A stretch of DNA of 5,217 nt, from contig CANPYH010000096.1 in assembly GCA_947588325.1 (NCBI GenBank), positions 1 to 5,217 of the forward strand. The letters run 5' to 3'. The DNA is from an uncultured Clostridia bacterium (GTDB lineage: Bacteria; Bacillota; Clostridia; Christensenellales; Pumilibacteraceae). The notes under the pieces were generated by a model. That model worked only from the letters and a program-made list of their open reading frames with translations. It made no database searches and was not told the origin of the DNA. Every line of letters begins with the position of its first letter. Positions within the stretch are counted from its first letter, which is position 1. Below, one piece after another: positions 1 through 4,206 of the stretch. Made by a program: the position numbers and the translations under genes.

Positions 1-129
1 TACGGCGCAATCGTAAGCGGCGGGGATAACAAGCCCATATTGAAGTGCCAGCTCTGCGCGAGATTGGACCACACTCCGCAGTGCGTGGCGCATTGCCCCA
101 ACAACGCCATAGTTTTCGAGGAGGAATAA
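1..129 (+). CDS. 4Fe-4S ferredoxin-type protein, C-terminal end (5' end outside window)
   Basis: The reading frame is open from the first base and stops at TAA 127-129, giving 42 visible residues. They carry one cysteine set, C-x2-C-x8-C-x3-C-P, within CQLCARLDHTPQC and CVAHCPNNAI. This is the pattern of the later cluster in electron-transfer subunits with two or more [4Fe-4S] clusters (HycB/DmsB-like ferredoxins). Such proteins pass electrons between redox partners in the cytoplasm. The stop lies 3 bases before the next start, and the last codons double as the Shine-Dalgarno of the FAD oxidoreductase gene, so the two are very likely co-transcribed and translationally coupled. Given the downstream FAD and GXGXG genes, I infer that it is the electron-carrier module of a split glutamate synthase. 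The N-terminal part is missing, so the number of clusters and any fused domain are unknown. Confidence 0.8.
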   Translation, partial: YGAIVSGGDNKPILKCQLCARLDHTPQCVAHCPNNAIVFEEE

Positions 130-132
130 GCG

Positions 133-1389
133 ATGAAGTACGTTATAATAGGCAACGGCGTCGCCTCGATCGGAGCGATGGACGCGATTATAAAGAACGA
201 TAAGTCGGCGGATATAACCGTTTTCGGCGACGAGCCTCTGGCTTGCTACGGCCGTCCGCTCATATCCTATTTCCTCGAGGGCAAGATCCGCTCCACACAG
301 ATAAACTACCGCGATTATTCCTTCTATCAGGATAATAACATACGCCTCGTGCTCACCACAAAGGTGACGGAAATAGACCCCGTGGGCAAAACGGTGACGA
401 TAGACAGCGGCAGGAAGTACCCTTACGACAAACTTCTCGTCGCGACGGGTTCCTCCCCTTTTATCCCGCCGACGCCGGGGTATGAAAAGGTGGTGCATAA
501 GTTCACATTTATGCGGTACTACGACGCGGTGGCGATTAAACGGCTGGTCAGGAAGGGCGGCGGCGCAAGGGTGCTCATTGTCGGCGCGGGGCTTACGGGG
601 CTTAAAGCGGCGGAAGGGCTATACGAAAGAGCGGGGAGCATAACCGTTGTGGATATGGCAAGCCGCGTACTGCCCGCCGTACTCGACGAAGAGTGCGCTC
701 CCATTATGCAGCGCTACCTCGAGAGAAAGGGGATTAAGTTCTACCTCAACGACTCGGTCAAGGAATACTCGGAAAGCTCCGCCGAGCTTAAGAGCGGCGC
801 GGTTATCGACTTCGACGTGCTCATAACCTCCGTCGGCGTCCGTCCCAACGTCTCGCTCGTGGAAAAGGCGGGCGGCGTGTGCGAGAGAATGACGGAGAGC
901 GGCAGACCCTTCCGCGGCATTGTGGTGGACGACAACCAAAAGACGACGTTGGACGACATATACGCGGCGGGAGACTGCACGCTGTCATACGACGTGACGA
1001 TAGGCAACACCCGTCCCATCGCGATACAGCCCAACGCCTATATGCAGGGAGAAATGGCGGGCAACGCCATGAGCGGCGGTTTTACGTTTAAGCGCAACTA
1101 CCTGCCCGTCAATGCGGGCGGCTTCCTCGGGCTGCACATAATCACGGCGGGATCTTATATCGGCAGCGCGATTAAGTTCCGCGACGAGAGAAGTTACCGC
1201 AAGTTCTATATAGACGACGGCAAACTCAAGGGCTTTATCATGATCGGGAATTACTCCCGCGTGGGCATATTGACGGACATGATAAGGAAGGAGACGCCGA
1301 TAGACGACGTGGATTTCAGACAGCTCGTCGAAGAGCCCAAGCTCGCCGCTCTCGGCATGGACTACGTCAAAGCCGTACTTAATAAGTAA
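133..1389 (+). CDS. FAD-dependent NAD(P)H oxidoreductase (pyridine nucleotide-disulfide reductase fold)
   Basis: A 418-residue cytoplasmic flavoprotein. The first Rossmann fold opens at the N terminus with GNGVASIGA (residues 7-15) and binds FAD. A family motif CYGRPLISYFLEG follows at 38-50 and ATGS at 104-107. The second, NAD(P)H-binding Rossmann fold has VGAGLTGLKAAEGL at 150-163. The second FAD motif, LDDIYAAGDCT, is at 273-283. The length and order fit the NADH:rubredoxin reductase / nitrite-reductase FAD-domain family (COG0446/COG1251-like). I see no CxxxxC redox pair and no NADH-oxidase-type catalytic cysteine, so it probably only transfers electrons from NAD(P)H to a partner. The start is supported by AGGAGG at 119-124, 8 bases upstream. 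By context it would feed the ferredoxin and glutamate synthase modules; a role as rubredoxin reductase for the nearby flavodiiron protein is also possible. The family call is firm, the exact substrate is inferred. Confidence 0.9.
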   Translation: MKYVIIGNGVASIGAMDAIIKNDKSADITVFGDEPLACYGRPLISYFLEGKIRSTQINYRDYSFYQDNNIRLVLTTKVTEIDPVGKTVTIDSGRKYPYDKLLVATGSSPFIPPTPGYEKVVHKFTFMRYYDAVAIKRLVRKGGGARVLIVGAGLTGLKAAEGLYERAGSITVVDMASRVLPAVLDEECAPIMQRYLERKGIKFYLNDSVKEYSESSAELKSGAVIDFDVLITSVGVRPNVSLVEKAGGVCERMTESGRPFRGIVVDDNQKTTLDDIYAAGDCTLSYDVTIGNTRPIAIQPNAYMQGEMAGNAMSGGFTFKRNYLPVNAGGFLGLHIITAGSYIGSAIKFRDERSYRKFYIDDGKLKGFIMIGNYSRVGILTDMIRKETPIDDVDFRQLVEEPKLAALGMDYVKAVLNK

Positions 1390-1405
1390 CAAAGAGGGAA
1401 GGAAT

Positions 1406-2125
1406 ATGGTAATAGACGCAAAAGGAATGTCCTTTCAGCAGCTTGACAGGCTGGTAAAGGACGGAGACAGAGACATAACGATAAACAACGTCATGGGTCA
1501 GCGGTACATAGCCGCGGGCGCGAAGGGCAAGCGCATCACGATAAACGGCATACCCGGCAACGCTCTCGGCGCCTATCTCAACGACTGCTTTATCGAGATA
1601 AACGGCAACGGACAGGACGCTCTCGGCGATACCATGAACGCGGGGACGATTGTTATCCACGGCAATTGCGGCGACACGACGGGTTACGGCATGCGCGACG
1701 GCAAGATATTTATCAAGGGCTATGCGGGGTACAGAGTGGGCATACACATGAAGGAGTACGGCGCGCATATCCCCAAGATCGTTGTGGGCGGCAGCGCGGG
1801 GGCTTACCTCGGCGAGTATCAGGCGGGGGGAATAATAGTCGTGCTCGGCATCGGCTCGGAGGATCGCAAGTGCCTCGGCGACTTCACGGCGACGGGAATG
1901 CACGGCGGCAAGATATACGTCCGCTCCCGCTTCGTGCCCGACGACCTTCCTCCGCAGGTAGAGGCGCACCCCGTAACGGATAAGAGCGAGCTTGCCCCGC
2001 TCGTCCGCGAGTTTTGCTCATACTTCCCTTACGACGCGGATACGCTGCTTTCGCACGATTATTTCGTACTTTCTCCGTCGGACGCTTGTATTTATAAGAC
2101 AATGTATTGCAATCGTTCGATGTAA
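1406..2125 (+). CDS. Stand-alone GXGXG-domain protein (glutamate synthase large-subunit C-terminal domain)
   Basis: A 239-residue protein made almost wholly of the right-handed beta-helix that ends the large subunit of glutamate synthase; related domains occur in formylmethanofuran dehydrogenase subunit C. Glycine-rich turns recur along it: GNALGAYL, GNGQDALGDTMNAG, GNCGDTTGYGMRDG, GGSAGAYLGEYQAGG and GDFTATGMHGGKIYVR, at about residues 50-175. In normal glutamate synthase this domain is a structural scaffold that helps hold the ammonia tunnel; it has no catalytic residues of its own. As a separate gene it is typical of split archaeal-type enzymes found in many anaerobes. GAGGG (1394-1398) lies 7 bases before the ATG, and the gene follows the oxidoreductase by 16 bases, so they form one operon. 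The amidotransferase and FMN/Fe-S synthase modules are not in the window. The last six or so codons also hold the fprA promoter -35 box. Confidence 0.88.
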   Translation: MVIDAKGMSFQQLDRLVKDGDRDITINNVMGQRYIAAGAKGKRITINGIPGNALGAYLNDCFIEINGNGQDALGDTMNAGTIVIHGNCGDTTGYGMRDGKIFIKGYAGYRVGIHMKEYGAHIPKIVVGGSAGAYLGEYQAGGIIVVLGIGSEDRKCLGDFTATGMHGGKIYVRSRFVPDDLPPQVEAHPVTDKSELAPLVREFCSYFPYDADTLLSHDYFVLSPSDACIYKTMYCNRSM

Positions 2126-2135
2126 GTGCTATAAT
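2107..2135 (+). promoter_or_regulatory. Extended -10 promoter for fprA, embedded in the end of the GXGXG gene
   Basis: TTGCAA at 2107-2112 is followed, after a 17-base spacer, by a perfect TATAAT at 2130-2135, with TGC directly before it (extended -10). The -35 matches consensus at 4 of 6 positions. The -35 box lies inside the last codons of the upstream gene. Predicted transcription would start near 2142, giving a leader of about 26 bases. This is a sequence-pattern call only, but spacing and -10 are ideal. Confidence 0.7.
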
Positions 2136-2137
2136 AT

Positions 2138-2153
2138 ACGAAACTACTTTCGT
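2138..2153. promoter_or_regulatory. 16-bp palindrome over the predicted fprA transcription start
   Basis: ACGAAA-CTAC-TTTCGT is a perfect 6-bp inverted repeat with a 4-base centre. It lies just after the -10 box, covers the predicted start site near 2142, and ends one base before the ribosome site (GGAGGT, 2155-2160). Position and symmetry suit a repressor operator. As RNA it could be a small 5' hairpin only if transcription began at or before 2138. No T run follows, so it is not a terminator. Confidence 0.45.
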
Positions 2154-2167
2154 CGGAGGTAATTGCA

Positions 2168-3322
2168 ATGTCCGTTAAGATTAACGGCGCCGTCAAATAT
2201 GTCGGCGTAAACGATCACGATATCGACTTGTTCGAGGGCCAATACGTCGTGCCCAACGGTATGGCGTATAATTCTTACGTCGTTTTGGGGGATAAGACGG
2301 CGATAATGGATACGGTGGACCGCCGCTTCACCAAAGAGTGGCTGGATAATGTCCGCGCCGCGCTCGGCGGTAAGGCTCCCGACTATCTCGTCGTACAGCA
2401 CATGGAGCCCGACCATTCGGGCAGTATATCCGCTTTCGCGGCGGCTTACCCGAGCGCAAAGATAGTGTCGTCGGCAAAGGCTTTCACCATGATGAAACAG
2501 TTTATCGGCGAGGAGTACTCGGACCGCCGCATAGTTGTGGGAGAGGGTGACAGGCTGGACCTCGGCGGCAGAACGCTGACCTTCGTCACCGCGCCCATGG
2601 TGCATTGGCCCGAAGTGATTGTGACCTATCTTGCCGAGGATAAACTGCTCTTCTCCGCCGACGGGTTCGGCAAGTTCGGCGCGCTCGACGTCGAAGAGGA
2701 GTGGGATTGCGAAGCCCGCCGCTACTATTTCGGAATAGTCGGCAAATACGGCGCGCAGGTTCAGCGACTGCTCAAAAAAGTCGGGGCGCTGGAAATAGAG
2801 ACTATCTGCCCCTTGCACGGCCCCGTCATTTCGGGGGATCTCTCGCACTACCTCGCGTTATATGACACCTGGTCGTCCTACCGCGCCGAGTCGGAGGGAA
2901 TATTCATAGCCTACACGTCGGTATACGGCGGGACTAAACAGGCGGTTAACCTGCTTGCCGACCGTCTCCGCGAAAAGGGTATCAAAGTGACGGTGACCGA
3001 CCTTGCGCGCGACGATATGGCGGAAGCCGTCGAGGACGCGTTCAGATATAACAAACTCGTGCTCGCGACCACCACTTATAACGCCGACATATTCCCGTTT
3101 ATGCGCACCTTTATCGAGCACCTCACCGAGCGGGGATACCAAAACCGCACCGTCGCTTTGATAGAGAACGGCTCCTGGGCGCCCCAAGCCGCAAAGGTCA
3201 TGCGCTCCATGCTCGAGGGTTGCAAGGATATAACCTTCACGGACACCACAGTACGTATTATGTCGGCGTTGGGGGAGGAGAGCAGGGCGATGATAGATAA
3301 GTTAGCGAAAGAGCTTTTGTAG
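2168..3322 (+). CDS. fprA: A-type flavodiiron protein (O2/NO reductase)
   Basis: A 384-residue cytoplasmic protein with a metallo-beta-lactamase-like diiron domain (about 1-245) and a flavodoxin FMN domain (about 246-384). All usual iron ligands are present: H78-x-E80-x-D82-H83 in VVQHMEPDHSGS, then H146, D165 and H217 (CPLHGP). The FMN loop begins with TSVYGGT at 250-256. Members of this family reduce O2 to water and/or NO to N2O, protecting anaerobes, and usually receive electrons from rubredoxin. There is no fused rubredoxin or flavin reductase domain and no separate rubredoxin gene in view, so the donor is unknown; the FAD oxidoreductase upstream is one candidate. GGAGGT (2155-2160) sits 7 bases before the ATG. 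It has its own promoter, which suggests stress control separate from the nitrogen operon. Length is normal to slightly short for the class. O2 versus NO preference cannot be read from the sequence. Confidence 0.95.
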   Translation: MSVKINGAVKYVGVNDHDIDLFEGQYVVPNGMAYNSYVVLGDKTAIMDTVDRRFTKEWLDNVRAALGGKAPDYLVVQHMEPDHSGSISAFAAAYPSAKIVSSAKAFTMMKQFIGEEYSDRRIVVGEGDRLDLGGRTLTFVTAPMVHWPEVIVTYLAEDKLLFSADGFGKFGALDVEEEWDCEARRYYFGIVGKYGAQVQRLLKKVGALEIETICPLHGPVISGDLSHYLALYDTWSSYRAESEGIFIAYTSVYGGTKQAVNLLADRLREKGIKVTVTDLARDDMAEAVEDAFRYNKLVLATTTYNADIFPFMRTFIEHLTERGYQNRTVALIENGSWAPQAAKVMRSMLEGCKDITFTDTTVRIMSALGEESRAMIDKLAKELL

Positions 3323-3447
3323 GGAAGTCACATAGCACCGCTGATACGCGCGAGCCGAGAACGTTATTGTTCGGTCACTTACCTTTTTAGTAAGCTCCCT
3401 CGCATAACAACCTCTCTCGCACGTCTGAGCGGCACTCTGTGACTTCC
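3323..3447 (-). ncRNA. Candidate structured RNA or palindromic element, 125 nt, read from the minus strand
   Basis: The element begins directly after the fprA stop codon and ends with matching arms GGAAGTCACA / TGTGACTTCC. Read as minus-strand RNA it folds into one long rod. The outer helix joins 3416-3447 to 3323-3354 with 29 of 32 positions paired. A small A/GG internal loop follows. The inner helix joins 3404-3414 to 3357-3367 with 10 of 11 paired. Two tandem G.A motifs separated by two G-C pairs come next (3396-3403 with 3368-3376). The end is a 6-bp hairpin (3390-3395 with 3377-3382) with loop UAAAAAG. Six wobble pairs are G.U on the minus strand and would be A.C mismatches on the plus strand, which sets the strand. 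I do not recognise a known RNA family. A weak minus-strand promoter (TTGTTG-N16-TATAGT, 3526-3553) exists, but no terminator follows, so a dispersed palindromic repeat remains possible. Confidence 0.5.
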
Positions 3448-3484
3448 ACTGTGGCGAACTTAAAAGAAGATAGGTTTAATGTAT

Positions 3485-3515
3485 AAAGCACTCTATTACG
3501 CATAGGGTGCTTTTT
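3485..3515 (+). terminator. Intrinsic terminator downstream of fprA
   Basis: A 12-bp stem, AAAGCACTCTAT (3485-3496) with ATAGGGTGCTTT (3502-3513), contains one wobble pair, has the 5-base loop TACGC, and ends in TTTTT (3511-3515). On the minus strand the trailing sequence is only TTTATA, so it mainly stops plus-strand transcription. It would end the fprA transcript about 190 bases after the stop codon, leaving the complement of the 125-nt element in the fprA 3' UTR. Confidence 0.85.
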
Positions 3516-3531
3516 CTGTGGTGTTACTATA

Positions 3532-3589
3532 ACAATCCCCTCAGGCGCAACAAGTTGCGCCAGCCCCCCTCGACTTCGGGCGGCCACAC
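3532..3589 (-). repeat. Double-hairpin intergenic repeat, copy A (inverted relative to B and C)
   Basis: Shares the ends ACAATCCCCTCAG and CTTCGGGCGGCC with copies B and C but lies in the opposite orientation. Its variable hairpin is GGCGCAA-CAAG-TTGCGCC, with a stem sequence unlike the other copies yet still perfectly paired. The second hairpin (GCCCCCC / GGGCGGC with a C.C mismatch, loop TCGACTTC) is identical in all three. One base is missing near the end (GGCCACAC where B and C imply GGCCCACA). Confidence 0.8.
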
Positions 3590-3674
3590 GGGCCAATTAC
3601 GCTCGAAACAAGAAACAACACATCTCGTAATGATACGAATTTAGCAACATGTTACCTGAACAGTCGGGGACGAA

Positions 3675-3733
3675 TGTGGGCCGCCCGAAGTCGAGGGGGG
3701 CTGGCTGCCGTCAGGCAGACTGAGGGGATTGTC
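3675..3733 (+). repeat. Double-hairpin intergenic repeat, copy B
   Basis: 59 bp from TGTGGGCCGCCC to GAGGGGATTGTC, identical to copy C at 56 of 59 positions; all three differences fall in or next to the variable hairpin. Here that hairpin has one mismatch in an otherwise 7-bp stem (GGCTGCC-GTCA-GGCAGAC). The conserved hairpin GCCGCCC / GGGGGGC lies in its first half. No open reading frame and no transposase are associated with it. Confidence 0.85.
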
Positions 3734-3783
3734 TTGCTCGTACCACGATAAGTAACTATAAATTCGAGAAGTCAGGTACAAGG

Positions 3784-3842
3784 TGTGGGCCGCCCGAAGT
3801 CGAGGGGGGCTGTCTGCCGATAGGCAGACTGAGGGGATTGTC
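3784..3842 (+). repeat. Double-hairpin intergenic repeat, copy C
   Basis: 59 bp, a direct repeat of copy B with a 109-bp period. Its variable hairpin is a perfect 7-bp stem, GTCTGCC-GATA-GGCAGAC. The 50-bp spacer between B and C differs from the 85-bp spacer between A and B, so the units are separate insertions or copies, not a tandem array. Such hairpin repeats resemble the non-autonomous palindromic elements scattered between genes in many Firmicutes; that assignment is from general knowledge, not from a search. Confidence 0.85.
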
Positions 3843-3943
3843 AATGTTAGCTACACGAAAAGCAATTATTTACAATCGGGTATTGCTATATCAAATTAAA
3901 TCTAAATCAAATATAATTCCTTTTTTCCCGACATATCAGCTCG
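3843..3943. other. AT-rich intergenic stretch with an isolated TATAAT
   Basis: This stretch is much richer in A and T than the genes around it. It holds a perfect TATAAT at 3912-3917, but no good -35 box lies 16-18 bases upstream (TTGCTA at 3883-3888 is 23 bases away). If used, it would give only a transcript of about 45 nt before the next terminator. An open frame that crosses it (3838-4050) runs on through the terminator and shows no recognisable protein features. Confidence 0.4.
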
Positions 3944-3969
3944 AACGCGGCACAAAGTGCCGCGTTTTT
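3944..3969 (+). terminator. Strong intrinsic terminator upstream of the GH3 gene
   Basis: A perfect 10-bp stem, AACGCGGCAC (3944-3953) with GTGCCGCGTT (3957-3966), has an AAA loop and runs into TTTTT at 3965-3969. On the minus strand only TT follows, so it acts on plus-strand transcripts. No gene lies between it and the fprA terminator, so it either insulates the GH3 promoter from read-through or ends a short RNA made from the repeat or AT-rich region. Confidence 0.85.
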
Positions 3970-4062
3970 GCATGTCGCCGCTTGTCCCCACATATCTCTC
4001 CGCGGCAAATTGTGCATATACGCGCTACTCGGCCCACGCTTTTCTTGTAAAAAGTAGACTGT

Positions 4063-4105
4063 TTTTGAAAATTGTATGGCGATTTTAGCGAAATATTTTT
4101 CAAAA
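4063..4105. promoter_or_regulatory. Inverted repeat just upstream of the GH3 promoter
   Basis: TTTTGAAAA (4063-4071) and TTTTCAAAA (4097-4105) are perfect 9-bp inverted repeats, 34 bp centre to centre, ending 5 bases before the -35 box. They could be paired sites for a regulator or simply A/T tracts serving as an UP element. The stretch 3970-4062 before them shows nothing I can assign. Confidence 0.3.
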
Positions 4106-4110
4106 CCCTA

Positions 4111-4141
4111 TTGACATAGGGGGGGGGGTAGGTGTTAGAAT
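4111..4141 (+). promoter_or_regulatory. GH3 promoter with a ten-G homopolymer in its spacer
   Basis: A perfect TTGACA at 4111-4116 and TAGAAT at 4136-4141 (5 of 6), the latter preceded by TGT as an extended -10, are separated by 19 bases. Ten consecutive G residues (4119-4128) fill half of that spacer. Loss of two G would give the optimal 17-base spacing. The predicted start is near 4148. The promoter elements are clear; activity at 19-base spacing is expected to be lower than optimal but helped by the TGn motif. Confidence 0.7.
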
Positions 4142-4148
4142 GCGGGTA

Positions 4149-4179
4149 GAGTGCAATGTATGAGGTGGATATTGCTCTC
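4149..4179 (+). promoter_or_regulatory. 5'-end hairpin in the GH3 leader
   Basis: GAGTGCAAT (4149-4157) pairs with ATTGCTCTC (4171-4179) at 8 of 9 positions, with a 13-base loop. It begins at the predicted transcript start, as mRNA-stabilising 5' hairpins do. An in-frame ATG at 4156 is partly buried in the stem. The real Shine-Dalgarno at 4195-4200 lies free downstream. Confidence 0.4.
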
Positions 4180-4206
4180 GAAAAAAATCTTAAAAGGGGA
4201 TTATTC

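Noticed and set aside
2138..2153. Terminator between the GXGXG gene and fprA
   Set aside because: The stem is only 6 bp, is AT-rich, and has no T run after it.
3368..3403. Classic kink-turn in the structured RNA
   Set aside because: Tandem G.A pairs are present, but the 3-base bulge next to them on the correct strand is missing, so I report only tandem G.A motifs.
3323..3447. 6S RNA, SRP RNA, tmRNA, T-box or a known riboswitch
   Set aside because: I looked for the hallmark motifs (for example the SRP GGAAG-type apical loop and T-box GGUGG) and for a large 6S-like central bubble, and found none in a matching position.
3526..3553. Minus-strand promoter TTGTTG-N16-TATAGT for the structured RNA
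   Set aside because: The -35 matches consensus at only 3 of 6 positions and a hairpin lies between it and the RNA, so it is mentioned as weak support, not listed as a feature.
3532..3842. CRISPR array
   Set aside because: Only three units of 58-59 bp, one inverted, with unequal 85- and 50-bp spacers and internal hairpins; no cas genes in view.
3387..3844. Minus-strand open frames of 67-69 residues in the intergenic region
   Set aside because: They run across hairpin repeats, lack ribosome sites, and have compositions expected from GC-rich palindromes, not proteins.
3838..4050. 70-residue open frame on the plus strand
   Set aside because: It starts within repeat copy C, has no Shine-Dalgarno, runs through a strong intrinsic terminator, and shows no family features.
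4156..4206. In-frame ATG at 4156 as the GH3 start
   Set aside because: It has no ribosome site upstream, would lie about 8 bases from the predicted transcript start, and sits in a hairpin stem; AGGGGA before 4207 fits much better.
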